A stretch of DNA of 64,000 nucleotides from Beijerinckiaceae bacterium (GCA_030684835.1 JAUXWZ010000085.1:1-64000), one strand, 5' to 3'; positions 53,873-62,482 are shown, numbered from the stretch's first letter. Numbers and translations are program-made. The notes: generated from the letters alone by a model not told the origin.

Positions 53873-54526
53873 ATGACGACTTTTCCGACGACCCGCCGCC
53901 GTTTTCTCGAAATCGCAGGAACGTGCGCCGCGATCGCCTCCTTCCCCGGCCTCATCGCCCCGGCCTTTGCGCAAGCGGCAACGGTCTCGCGGGAGGCGCT
54001 TTTGAAGGAAGGTCCGCTGCCAGACCTTTGGATGGGCTCGAAGGACGCGCCGGTCACCATCGTCGAATATGCCTCGACCACCTGCTCCCATTGCGCCGCC
54101 TTCCACGGCGGCACTTTCAAGGAATTGAAGGACAAATACATCGACACCGGCAAGGTGCGTTTTGTGCTGCGCGAGTTCGCGCTGAACCCCGTGGACATGG
54201 CCGCCTACATGCTGGCGCGCTGCTCGGACGACCGTCGCGACGCAGTGGTTGGCCTGCTGTTCGCGCAGCAAAAGGTGTGGCTGACGGATAAGCCGCTCGG
54301 GGCCCTCAGCCAGATCCTTCGCCAGACCGGCATGTCGCAGGAGCGGTTCGAGACCTGCCTGAAGGACAAGGCGCTTTACGACAAGCTGGCGGAAGCCCGC
54401 GATCTGGCGGCCAAGGACTACGGCGTCAGCTCGACCCCGACGTTCTTTGTCAACGGGACGCGTCTTGTCGGCAACGTGACGCTTGCCGAAATGGAAAAGC
54501 TGATCCTGCCCGCCATCAAGACTTGA
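53873..54526 (+). CDS. Exported DsbA-type thiol-disulfide oxidoreductase
   Basis: 217 residues. Twin-arginine-like signal (TTRRRFLEIAGTCAAIASFPGLIAPAFAQA) sends it to the periplasm. The thioredoxin-fold active site is CSHC in VEYASTTCSHCAAFHGGTF, with the cis-proline in GVSSTPTFFVNGTRLVG and an intervening helical domain. It introduces or isomerises disulfides in exported proteins. No dsbB is adjacent. DciA-like and smc genes flank it; in several Hyphomicrobiales dsbA precedes smc in this way. Confidence 0.9.
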   Translation: MTTFPTTRRRFLEIAGTCAAIASFPGLIAPAFAQAATVSREALLKEGPLPDLWMGSKDAPVTIVEYASTTCSHCAAFHGGTFKELKDKYIDTGKVRFVLREFALNPVDMAAYMLARCSDDRRDAVVGLLFAQQKVWLTDKPLGALSQILRQTGMSQERFETCLKDKALYDKLAEARDLAAKDYGVSSTPTFFVNGTRLVGNVTLAEMEKLILPAIKT

Positions 54527-54607
54527 GCGGAGGCCCCAAAGCGGGCGTTTCACACAGGAAAATAGCCTCCACGGCTTGCGTCGCGCGGACGTTTGTGACG
54601 GCTTAGG

Positions 54608-54626
54608 AGCCTGCTTCCGGCAGGCT
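54608..54626 (+). terminator. Stem-loop between dsbA-like gene and smc
   Basis: AGCCTGC-TTCCG-GCAGGCT forms a perfect 7-bp stem with a 5-base loop, 82 bases after the dsbA-like stop. No T-tract follows. A second inverted repeat GGACCC-N10-GGGTCC lies at 54711-54732 just before the smc ribosome site. Both may be leader structure rather than terminators. Confidence 0.4.
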
Positions 54627-54750
54627 TGGCCAGCGTTACGGACAAGGTGCGGGCAAGCGAATCGCAGCGGTTCGGCGCGCACTTGCGCAGTCTGCCGCCC
54701 GTCGTTCCATGGACCCTTTGCGCGAGGGGTCCGCGTGGGGATGTAGTTAA

Positions 54751-57700
54751 ATGAAATTCAACCGGTTGAGGCTCGTCGGCTTCAAAAGCTTTTGCGAAGG
54801 GACCGATTTTCAAATCGAGCCGGGCCTGACCGGCGTCGTGGGCCCCAACGGTTGCGGCAAATCCAATCTCGTCGAAGCCATGCGCTGGGTGATGGGCGAG
54901 AACTCCTACAAATCCATGCGCGCCTCCGGCATGGACGACGTCATCTTCTCCGGCTCGGGCAATCGCCCCGGGCGCAACATGGCCGAAGTGGCGCTCGTTC
55001 TCGATAATTCCGACCGCACGGCGCCCGCCGCCTTCAACGACGCCGATCTTCTGGAGGTAAGCCGCCGTATCGAACGTGAGCAGGGCTCCGTCTATCGCGT
55101 CAACGGCAAGGAAGTGCGCGCGCGCGACATCCAGTTACTCTTCGCCGACGCCTCCACCGGCGCACGCTCGCCCGCCATGGTGCGGCAGGGCCAGATTGGC
55201 GAAATCATTTCCGCCAAGCCGCAGCAGCGCCGCCGTATTCTAGAAGAAGCCGCCGGCGTCGCGGGTCTTCATTCGCGCCGGCACGAGGCGGAATTGCGCC
55301 TCAAGGCTGCGGAAGACAATCTCAATCGTCTTGAAGACGTGATGAAACAGCTCGACTCGCAGGTCGACAGCCTGCGCCGTCAAGCCCGTCAGGCGGGACG
55401 CTACAAGAATCTCGCGTCCGACATTCGCAAGAACGAAGCGTTAGTGCTGCACATTTCGCATCGCGACATCGTGCGCCAGCTGGGCGAGGCCGAGCGCAAG
55501 CTGCAGGAGGACGAACGGGCGGTCGAGGACCGCACGAAAGGTCAGGCGGAAGCCGCACGCATGCAGGCCATCGCGGCCTATGAATTGCCGCCGCTACGCG
55601 ATGGCGAGGCCAAGGCTGGCGCGACGCTTCAACGGCTTGTGCTCGCACGCGAACAGCTGGAAGGCGAAGAGCAGCGCGCCAAGCAGCGCGAAGCCGAACT
55701 CGAACGCCGTCTCGCCCAACTGGATCGCGATCTTGCGCGCGAAAAGGCGATGATCGCGGACGCAGCCGGCGTGCTGGCGCGACTCGACGCGGAAAAGGCC
55801 GATCTCGACGCGGCCGCCGAAGAATCCGAAGAAAGCGACTGGGCCGCCAAGGAACGACTGGCTGATTCAGAAGGCCGCCTCGCCGAATGCGAGCAGGCGC
55901 TGGCGCTGGCGCAGGGCGCGCTGGCCGATCTGAACGCGCGGCGCGGCGCGCTGGAAAGCGGACTGGCGGCGGAAGACCAGCGGCTGCGCCGGTTCGAGGC
56001 CGATCTGGCAAACGTCATGCGTGAGCTGGACGCGCTGCGCGAACAATCTGGCTCCGACGACGACTTGATGGCCGCGGCCGAGCGGCTCGAAGACGCGCAG
56101 GCCGCGCTCGACATGGCGGAAGAATCCGCGATGGGCGCCGAGGAGGCGCATGCGCAGGCCCGCGAACGCGAAACTACCACGCGCACGCCCCACACCGAGG
56201 CCGAACGCAAGGCGCAGCGGCTCGAAACCGAAGTGCGTACGCTCTCCAAAATGCTCGCGACCGCAGAGAGCGACCTTTGGCCGCCAGTGGTCGAAGAGAT
56301 CGCCGTCGAGAAGGGCTATGAGGCTGCGCTCGGCGCGGCGCTGGGCGACGATCTCGACGCGTCCACCAACACATCCGCCCCCGCTCACTGGAGCCTGGCT
56401 GGTCCGCAGGCCGACGACCCCGCCCTGCCGCCCGGCGTCACGCCACTGGCGGAGATGGTGGCGGCGCCGCCCCAGCTGGCGCGCAGACTCGCGCAGATTG
56501 GCGTCGTCGTGCGCGGCGATGGCGCGAACTTCCAGAAATTACTCAAGCCCGGTCAGCGGCTCGTTTCGAAAGAGGGCGATCTCTGGCGTTGGGACGGGTT
56601 TACCGCCGCCGCCGAAGCGCCGACGCCCGCCGCACGCCGCCTTGTAGAAAAGAACCGGCTGGGCGATCTGACAATCGAAGCCGAAGTGGCGCGCGAAACC
56701 GCAGAGGCTCTGAAGCGCGAGAACGAAATTGCCGTCGCCAAAGTGCGCGAGGCGGAAACCGCTGAAACACAGGCCCGCGCGCATCTGCGCAACGCCCAGC
56801 GGGCGCTAACAGAGGCGCGCGACGCCTCCAGCGCCGCCGAGCGTAAACGCTCAGCCAACGCATCCCGCGTGTCGGCGCTTGAGGAGGCGGCAAGCCGCCT
56901 CACCGTGAGCCGCGATGAAGCCGCTCGCGCCCATGCGGAGGCCGATGAGGCGCTGCATACGCTCAGCGCCACGCAGGCGCTGCAAACAAAATTGGAGCGC
57001 GCCCGCGCGTCCGCCGCCCATGCCCGCGCGGAAGCGGGAGAAGCGCGCGCCGCCGTGCAAGGCCTTGCACGCGAAGCGCAGATCCGCGCCCAGCGCAGGC
57101 AGGCGATTGAGACCGAGCGCCAGTCGTGGGAACAACGTCAATCTGGTGCAACTCGCCAGATTGATGATTTCGAAGAGCGAATCGCGGAAGCGCGCGAAGA
57201 GCAGAGCGAACTCGCTGAGGCGCCCGAACTGTTCCTGCAGCGCCGCCGCGCGCTAATGGGTGAGATTGATCAGGCCGAGGAAGCGCGCAAGCTGGCGTCC
57301 GACAAACGCGCGGAAGCCGAGACGCGCCTTGCCGAATCCGATCGCGCCGCGCGCGGGGCGCTGGAATCCATGAGCGCGGTGCGCGAGGCGCGCGCCCGCT
57401 CCGAGCAACGGCTGGAAGGCCTGCGCCAGCGCCGCGAAGACCTTGAGCGCACCATCGCGGCCGACCTTGAATGCGAGCCGCACCAGCTTGCCGAACTCGC
57501 TGGCGTCTCCGCCAATGACGATAATCTTCCCGACGCCGACGTTATCGCGCGCAAACTTGAAGAACTGAAGCAGGATCGTGAGCGCCTGGGCGCCGTCAAC
57601 CTGCGCGCGGACGATGAGTTGACCGACGTCGAAACGCGCCGCGACGCGATGGCCGCCGAACAGCAGGACCTCACCGACGCCATTCGTAAACTGCGCACGG

Positions 57701-58215
57701 CGATCCAGAATCTCAACAAGGAAGGCCGTGAACGACTCGTCGCGGCGTTCGATGTGGTGAATGGCCATTTCAAAGAGCTGTTCACGACGCTGTTTGGCGG
57801 CGGCTCCGCCGAGTTGCAACTGGTGGAAAGCGACGATCCGCTGGAAGCGGGCCTCGAAATTCTCGCGCGCCCGCCCGGCAAGAAGCCGCAGACGATGACG
57901 CTGCTGTCAGGCGGCGAGCAGGCGCTGACCGCGATGTCGCTGATCTTCGCGGTGTTCCTCACCAATCCCTCGCCAATCTGCGTGCTCGACGAAGTGGACG
58001 CGCCCCTCGACGACGCCAACGTGGAGCGCTTCTGCGATCTGCTCGAAGAAATGCGCAAGCGTACCGACACGCGCTTCGTCACCATCACGCATAACCCGAT
58101 CACGATGGCCCGCATGGATCGCCTGTTCGGCGTGACGATGGCGGAACGCGGCGTGTCGCAGCTTGTGAGCGTCGATCTTGGTCAGGCTGAGCGCATGGTG
58201 GAAGCGGCGGAATAA
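54751..58215 (+). CDS. smc: Chromosome segregation protein SMC
   Basis: 1154 residues. N-terminal ATPase half: FNRLRLVGFKSFCEGTDFQIEPGLTGVVGPNGCGKSNLVEAMRWVMGENSYKSMR with Walker A (GPNGCGKS). Coiled coils of about 330 residues flank a hinge near residues 510-640 (VVEEIAVEKGYEAALGAALGDDLD...). The C-terminal half has the ABC signature LLSGGEQALTAMSLIFAV and Walker B ICVLDEVDAPLDDANVERF. It forms the condensin-like SMC-ScpAB complex that organises the chromosome. The coil segments are rich in Ala and Arg. A strong terminator follows. Confidence 0.96.
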   Translation: MKFNRLRLVGFKSFCEGTDFQIEPGLTGVVGPNGCGKSNLVEAMRWVMGENSYKSMRASGMDDVIFSGSGNRPGRNMAEVALVLDNSDRTAPAAFNDADLLEVSRRIEREQGSVYRVNGKEVRARDIQLLFADASTGARSPAMVRQGQIGEIISAKPQQRRRILEEAAGVAGLHSRRHEAELRLKAAEDNLNRLEDVMKQLDSQVDSLRRQARQAGRYKNLASDIRKNEALVLHISHRDIVRQLGEAERKLQEDERAVEDRTKGQAEAARMQAIAAYELPPLRDGEAKAGATLQRLVLAREQLEGEEQRAKQREAELERRLAQLDRDLAREKAMIADAAGVLARLDAEKADLDAAAEESEESDWAAKERLADSEGRLAECEQALALAQGALADLNARRGALESGLAAEDQRLRRFEADLANVMRELDALREQSGSDDDLMAAAERLEDAQAALDMAEESAMGAEEAHAQARERETTTRTPHTEAERKAQRLETEVRTLSKMLATAESDLWPPVVEEIAVEKGYEAALGAALGDDLDASTNTSAPAHWSLAGPQADDPALPPGVTPLAEMVAAPPQLARRLAQIGVVVRGDGANFQKLLKPGQRLVSKEGDLWRWDGFTAAAEAPTPAARRLVEKNRLGDLTIEAEVARETAEALKRENEIAVAKVREAETAETQARAHLRNAQRALTEARDASSAAERKRSANASRVSALEEAASRLTVSRDEAARAHAEADEALHTLSATQALQTKLERARASAAHARAEAGEARAAVQGLAREAQIRAQRRQAIETERQSWEQRQSGATRQIDDFEERIAEAREEQSELAEAPELFLQRRRALMGEIDQAEEARKLASDKRAEAETRLAESDRAARGALESMSAVREARARSEQRLEGLRQRREDLERTIAADLECEPHQLAELAGVSANDDNLPDADVIARKLEELKQDRERLGAVNLRADDELTDVETRRDAMAAEQQDLTDAIRKLRTAIQNLNKEGRERLVAAFDVVNGHFKELFTTLFGGGSAELQLVESDDPLEAGLEILARPPGKKPQTMTLLSGGEQALTAMSLIFAVFLTNPSPICVLDEVDAPLDDANVERFCDLLEEMRKRTDTRFVTITHNPITMARMDRLFGVTMAERGVSQLVSVDLGQAERMVEAAE

Positions 58216-58248
58216 GCTTAAAACACCGCTCCTGTCACAGACCTTCCG

Positions 58249-58280
58249 AAAGCCCGCCTGCTACCCGCTGGCGGGCTTTT
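58249..58280 (+). terminator. Rho-independent terminator after smc
   Basis: AAAGCCCGCC-TGCTACCCGCT-GGCGGGCTTTT forms a 10-bp GC-rich stem beginning 34 bases after the smc stop, with the A/T flanks typical of an intrinsic terminator that can work in both directions. Confidence 0.85.
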
Positions 58281-58323
58281 CGCTGCCGCAGCCGCATCGC
58301 CCGCCTTGCGTCGCTGGCAATAA

Positions 58324-58338
58324 TGTTATAATATTACA
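58324..58338. promoter_or_regulatory. Zur-box-like palindrome upstream of the COG0523 GTPase
   Basis: TGTTATA-A-TATTACA is a 15-base inverted repeat with one mismatched pair, inside a strikingly AT-rich island (58320-58340) in otherwise GC-rich DNA. Known Zur operators follow TGTTATA-ATATAACA-like sequences, so this is a plausible zinc-repressor site. It is 188 bases before the GTPase gene. Confidence 0.5.
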
Positions 58339-58391
58339 ATCATCGATCGGCTCCCATCCAGCCGAATGACCCAGGTCAAACGCGCTAGCTG

Positions 58392-58441
58392 GCGCACGTA
58401 CTTGTGGGCGCAGGCATTTGCGCGTGCGTGCTTGTAGGCGC
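58392..58441. repeat. Two imperfect direct repeats of 20 bp
   Basis: GCGCACGTACTTGTGGGCGC (58392-58411) and GCGTGCGTGCTTGTAGGCGC (58422-58441) are offset by 30 bases, in the leader of the COG0523 gene. Sixteen of twenty positions match. Meaning unknown. Confidence 0.55.
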
Positions 58442-58467
58442 GCGCGGTCGGGACAAACCCAATAACG

Positions 58468-58491
58468 AGGCGCCCAAGTCAATTGGCGCCT
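58468..58491 (+). promoter_or_regulatory. Stem-loop in COG0523 leader
   Basis: AGGCGCC-CAAGTCAATT-GGCGCCT forms a 7-bp stem, followed by TCCATTTTA. Placed 35 bases before the ATG, it could be a leader attenuator or a weak terminator of read-through transcription. The whole 58216-58525 gap otherwise holds no gene. Confidence 0.4.
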
Positions 58492-58525
58492 TCCATTTTA
58501 ACGGATGCGACGCGAGGTTGGATTG

Positions 58526-59488
58526 ATGAGCGACAAGCTGCCTGTAACGGTTATCACCGGGTATCTGGGCGCGGGAAAGACGACCCTGCTCAACCGCATC
58601 CTAAGCGAGGCGCATGGACGCCGCTACGCAGTCATTGTGAACGAGTTCGGGCAGATTGGCATCGACAACGATCTCGTTGTGGGCGCCGACGAAGAAGTCT
58701 TCGAGATGAACAACGGCTGCATCTGCTGCACAGTGCGAGGCGATCTTATCCGCATCTTCGACGGGCTGATGCGTCGCCGAAACAAGTTCGACGGAATTAT
58801 CGTCGAGACAACAGGTCTTGCCGATCCGGCCCCTGTCGCGCAGACGTTTTTCATGGATGACGATGTCGCCAACGCCACGCGACTTGACTCCATCATCACT
58901 GTCGCCGACGCGAAATTCCTTCCCGGCCAGTTACGGGACGCGCAAGAGGCGGCGGAACAGATTGCGTTCGCCGACACGATCCTGCTCAACAAAACCGACC
59001 TCGTGTCAGCTACGGAACTTCGCGCGCTCGAAACCCGCATGCGCACGATCAATCCTTACGCAAAAATGCATTTCACGCAGAAGTGTGAGATCGATCTGGC
59101 TGACGTGCTCAACCGCAATGCGTTCGATCTCAACCACATTCTCGAGATAGAGCCGAACTTCCTGTCGGGCGAAGACGATCACGATCATGACGACGGCATT
59201 ACTTCGGTGTCGTTCGAGATCGAAGGCGACGTCAATCCAGAAAAGTTCATGCCGTGGATTCACGGCGTCGTGCAAAAGGACGGCGTCGACATCCTTCGCT
59301 CGAAGGGCATAATCGCCATGGCGAACGACCCCTTCCGTTTCGTCTATCAGGGCGTGCACATGCTGATGAGCGGGGACAAGCAGCGTGCGTGGCGCGAGGG
59401 CGAGAAGCGGGTGTCGCGTATCGTATTCATTGGCCGAAATTTGGATGAAGAAAAACTTCGCGTTGGGTTCCATAAATGCAAGGCGTGA
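58526..59488 (+). CDS. COG0523 G3E-family GTPase (CobW/ZNG1-like metallochaperone)
   Basis: 320 residues. P-loop ITGYLGAGKTTLLNRILSE, switch region VIVNEFGQIGIDNDL, the metal-binding C-x-C-C motif NNGCICCTVRGDL, ETTGLADPAPVAQTF and nucleotide contact NKTDLV. A short His/Asp run SGEDDHDHDDGIT precedes the C-terminal CobW_C domain (VSFEIEGDVNPEKFMPWIHGVV). GTP hydrolysis is coupled to metal transfer to client enzymes. No cobalamin genes are adjacent, and a Zur-like palindrome lies upstream, so a zinc role is more plausible than CobW. Its stop overlaps the cytochrome gene's start by 13 bases. Confidence 0.88.
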   Translation: MSDKLPVTVITGYLGAGKTTLLNRILSEAHGRRYAVIVNEFGQIGIDNDLVVGADEEVFEMNNGCICCTVRGDLIRIFDGLMRRRNKFDGIIVETTGLADPAPVAQTFFMDDDVANATRLDSIITVADAKFLPGQLRDAQEAAEQIAFADTILLNKTDLVSATELRALETRMRTINPYAKMHFTQKCEIDLADVLNRNAFDLNHILEIEPNFLSGEDDHDHDDGITSVSFEIEGDVNPEKFMPWIHGVVQKDGVDILRSKGIIAMANDPFRFVYQGVHMLMSGDKQRAWREGEKRVSRIVFIGRNLDEEKLRVGFHKCKA

Positions 59489-60012
59489 GAGCTATCGTTA
59501 TCGCCGTCGGTGCGTTTGCAAGTATGAGCATGCAAGCGCGAGCGGAACACGAAACTGTCGCGGGTCCTTGGGGTGAACTGAAAGATCATGTCAGTCCTCT
59601 TGTCCTCAAGGATGAGGCTGCGCGGGACACACATTACAGAAGACACCTCATGCGCACGCTATCCGGTCACTTGCGCGCCATTGAAGCTGTCTTGCGGTAC
59701 GATGCGGATTACGCCGGCGCCCTCAAAGTTCACGCGCGTGGGATTAGCGATCTGTCGCATCTCGTTCCCGCACCCTTCGCGCAACCTAGTCCCGCAGACG
59801 CGGGGAGGCCGGGAGCCAAGCCTGCACTCTGGGCAAACGCCGATAAGTTTCAAGCTCACGCCGCCGGCTTCCAGAAGGCGGCCGCTGCGCTTGGCGATCT
59901 GCCTGCCCTAGAAGGCGCAAACATCGAGGCGTGGCGGGCTTCTTTCACGCTCGTGCGTCACGAGTGCCTGGCCTGCCATCAGCAATTCCGCACCTTTGCG
60001 CCTCAGCGCTGA
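59476..60012 (+). CDS. Cytochrome c'-type protein, exported
   Basis: 178 residues with signal sequence AIVIAVGAFASMSMQARA. A four-helix c'/c556 type with a single haem site C-x2-C-H in RHECLACHQQFRTF near the C-terminus, as usual in this family. Conserved pattern 'Rr.lM.tl.ghl.Ai' near the start. Such cytochromes bind NO or O2, or transfer electrons, in the periplasm. It overlaps the COG0523 gene by 13 bases in another frame, so translation is probably coupled. A function together with a metallochaperone is not known to me. Confidence 0.85.
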   Translation: MQGVRAIVIAVGAFASMSMQARAEHETVAGPWGELKDHVSPLVLKDEAARDTHYRRHLMRTLSGHLRAIEAVLRYDADYAGALKVHARGISDLSHLVPAPFAQPSPADAGRPGAKPALWANADKFQAHAAGFQKAAAALGDLPALEGANIEAWRASFTLVRHECLACHQQFRTFAPQR

Positions 60013-60032
60013 GCACGTCGCATCCGATCAGA

Positions 60033-61265
60033 TCACGAAAACTTCTCGCGCTTCCACAGCGCGGGGAAAATCTTCACCCACGCCACCGAACAACCCACCG
60101 CCGCCACACCCCCGAACACAACAGTCGGGATGACGCCGATCAGCCGCGCGACGAAGCCCGACTCGAATTCACCCAGATGATTGGCCGATCCAGATGTGAC
60201 GGAATGAACCGCGACGACGCGGCCACGCATGTCATCGGGCGCCTCAACCAGGATGAGCGTCTGGCGAATGACGACGCTGATCATATCAACCGCGCCCATG
60301 ACGATGAGACACAGGATACCCAAAAAGAAATTGCCGGCGAGGCCGAAGATGATCGTCGCCACGCCATAGATCAGCACGGTGGCGATCATCGTGCGGCCGA
60401 CATGAAACTGGAATGTGAAATTGGCCAGCGCGAGTGCGGCGAGCACAGAGCCAACCGATGAGGCCGATCGCAGAATGCCCAGGCCCCATGGACCCGCATC
60501 GAAAATATCGCGTGCAAAGATTGGCAGCAGCGCTGTCACGCCCGCAAACATCACCGCGATCAGATCGAGTGTGATGGCGCCGAGGATGACGGGGTTGTGC
60601 CAGATGAATTTGTAACCGGCGACCAGCATTTCAAACGTCACGGGTGGTTTGCCGCCAGCCAGCAAGCGCGCAGCAATGAACGTGGCGAGCAGCGCCGACG
60701 CCGCCAGCCCCACAAACGCGACGAAGAACGGCACGAGCGTGCCGAAGGGAATGAGCAGGCCGCCAATGGAGGGGCCAATGATTGTCGCCGACTGGTTGAT
60801 CGTGTTGTTCCAAGCAGCCGCCGACGTGAATTGTTCTTTTGGCACGAGCGACATGACAAAGGCCTGTCCCGCAGGACCGGCAAAGGCGCGCGCGGCGGCG
60901 AAGACGGCGGTCGAAATATAAAGCGGCCAGGTCTGGTTCTCGTTGATGAAGCCGGAGGCGATCATCGCGATCATCACGATGGAGGTCGCCGCCATGACGA
61001 CGCTGCACACAATGATGATGGACCGCCGGTCGTAGCGGTCGGCGGCGGGGCCGGCGACCAGCGCCAACGGCACGGCGGGGCCGAAGGCGACAAGCCCAAT
61101 CAAGCCGAGTTTCAAGGGATCATGGGTTAGCTCGTAGATGAGCCACGCAATGGTGATGGTCTGAACGTGATGGCCGATCCCCCAGAGGAATCGCGACAAG
61201 CAATAAAGCGAGTAATCACGAATACGGAACACGGCGCGCCCGCCGCTCATCATGCCTTCAGCCAT
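60033..61265 (-). CDS. MFS exporter, EntS/MFS_3-like
   Basis: 410 residues from ATG 61265, with AAGGAGG 12 bases upstream. Twelve predicted helices: RDYSLYCLSRFLWGIGHHVQTITIAWLIYELT, LIGLVAFGPAVPLALVAGPAADRYDRRSIIIVCSVVMAATS (motif A), and RDIFDAGPWGLGILRSASSVGSVLAALALA. The arrangement and the 'QTITIAWLIYELT' start match MFS_3 exporters of the EntS type, which pump siderophores or macrolides. Substrate unknown. It converges with the cytochrome gene (20-base gap) and is divergent from a Bug receptor gene. Confidence 0.82.
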   Translation of the reverse strand: MAEGMMSGGRAVFRIRDYSLYCLSRFLWGIGHHVQTITIAWLIYELTHDPLKLGLIGLVAFGPAVPLALVAGPAADRYDRRSIIIVCSVVMAATSIVMIAMIASGFINENQTWPLYISTAVFAAARAFAGPAGQAFVMSLVPKEQFTSAAAWNNTINQSATIIGPSIGGLLIPFGTLVPFFVAFVGLAASALLATFIAARLLAGGKPPVTFEMLVAGYKFIWHNPVILGAITLDLIAVMFAGVTALLPIFARDIFDAGPWGLGILRSASSVGSVLAALALANFTFQFHVGRTMIATVLIYGVATIIFGLAGNFFLGILCLIVMGAVDMISVVIRQTLILVEAPDDMRGRVVAVHSVTSGSANHLGEFESGFVARLIGVIPTVVFGGVAAVGCSVAWVKIFPALWKREKFS

Positions 61266-61295
61266 CGGTGATTGAGCCTCCTTATCTTCGTTTAA

Positions 61296-61342
61296 CGCAA
61301 TGGCGCCGAGGTGCAAGGGCGCGGCGCCGCTCCGCCATTGCG
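61296..61342. promoter_or_regulatory. 10-bp inverted repeat in the MFS / Bug receptor intergenic region
   Basis: CGCAATGGCG (61296-61305) and CGCCATTGCG (61333-61342) are perfect inverted copies with a 27-base centre, between divergent starts at 61265 and 61422. Candidate operator for a regulator of one or both genes. Confidence 0.4.
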
Positions 61343-61421
61343 GGCGATCTGATGCGGTGGCAGTCTGGCGTGACGGAGCGCCAATCAGAGCGCCCGCAAG
61401 GAAACGCAAAGGGGCGCACAC

Positions 61422-62396
61422 ATGACGCCGTTCAGACACATCACGTTCGCAGCCGCGATAGCATTGTGCGTTCCACTCGCGCCCGCCTGCGCGCAAACTT
61501 ACCCGAACCGGCCCATTCGCATCGTGCTGGGCTTCGCGGCGGGATCGGGCGCGGATATTCCCGCCCGTTTTTATGTTGAGGAGTTACGCAAGATTTCCGG
61601 TGGAGCGAACTTCTTCGTCGATAATAGGCCCGGCGCCTCGGGCAATTTGTCCATCGACGCGGGGGCAAAGGCCAAGCCGGACGGCTACACGGTGCTGCTG
61701 GCGTCCACCGCCACCACCGCAGGCAATACCGCGCTCTACAAAAATGTGCCGTTCAACGTGGAGAAGGATCTGATCCCCATCGCTGCACTGCACGAAAACG
61801 GCTTCGCGCTCACAGTTAATCCAGCGTCGCCAGCAAAGGACGTGGCGGGGCTCACGGCGCACCTCAAAGGTAAGGGCTTGAAGGCGACATATGGATGGGC
61901 GACGACAATCGCGCTCGCAAGCTCCGTCATCTACACCACAGGCGCGGGCGTTCAGATGACGTCCGTGCCCTACAAGATCACGCCGCAGGCGATTTCAGAT
62001 CTTGCGGCCGGCGATCTGGATTTTGCGTTTGCCGATGTTCCATTCGCAGTCGGCCAGGAAAAGGCCGGGCGGATTCGGCTTCTCGCAGTCACGACCGACA
62101 AGCGTGTTCCAAGCCTGCCGCACCTGCCCACGATGGACGAACTTGGTTACAAGACGTCTGGCACGACCGCGCTTTGGGCATTGTGGGCGCCAAGCGGCAC
62201 TCCGCAACCGATCATCGACACGCTTGGCGAATGGGCGAAGACGTTGAGCGAATCGCAGGCGGTGAAGGATTTTCTCTCGCCACAGGGCGCGACCCCTGTC
62301 ACCGGCGACACCGCCTTCATGCGCAAGAAGCTTGCTGACGCAATGGCTACGTGGCGCAAAGTCCAGCAGGATGGCAAGCTCGATCCGATTCAGTAA
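61422..62396 (+). CDS. TctC/Bug-family periplasmic binding protein
   Basis: 324 residues. Signal MTPFRHITFAAAIALCVPLAPACAQ then YPNRPIRIVLGFAAGSGADIPARFYVEELRKISGGANFFVDNRPGASGNLSIDAGAKAKPDGYTVLLASTATTAGN, the signature of Bug receptors, with a domain-closing region VTTDKRVPSLPHLPTMDELGY. It binds a small carboxylate or similar ligand. It is the second such receptor in the window, again without TctAB membrane genes. Divergent from the MFS gene. Confidence 0.88.
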   Translation: MTPFRHITFAAAIALCVPLAPACAQTYPNRPIRIVLGFAAGSGADIPARFYVEELRKISGGANFFVDNRPGASGNLSIDAGAKAKPDGYTVLLASTATTAGNTALYKNVPFNVEKDLIPIAALHENGFALTVNPASPAKDVAGLTAHLKGKGLKATYGWATTIALASSVIYTTGAGVQMTSVPYKITPQAISDLAAGDLDFAFADVPFAVGQEKAGRIRLLAVTTDKRVPSLPHLPTMDELGYKTSGTTALWALWAPSGTPQPIIDTLGEWAKTLSESQAVKDFLSPQGATPVTGDTAFMRKKLADAMATWRKVQQDGKLDPIQ

Positions 62397-62414
62397 ACGC
62401 GCAGCATTTTTGGA

Positions 62415-62482
62415 GAGGCGCGGCGAGTGCCGCGCCTCGTAGGCATTGTGATTCACCCACCCTTTTCCCGCTGGGAGAAGGG
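62415..62482. repeat. Two adjacent hairpins in a convergent intergenic gap (REP-like)
   Basis: GAGGCGCGGC-GAGT-GCCGCGCCTC (62415-62438, a perfect 10-bp stem) and CCCTTTTCCC-GCT-GGGAGAAGGG (62460-62482, one G-T pair) lie between the stops of the Bug receptor and the binding-protein gene. The second element followed by ATGGCGCAGAGCC resembles dispersed palindromes common in Hyphomicrobiales. They may terminate both transcripts. Confidence 0.55.
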
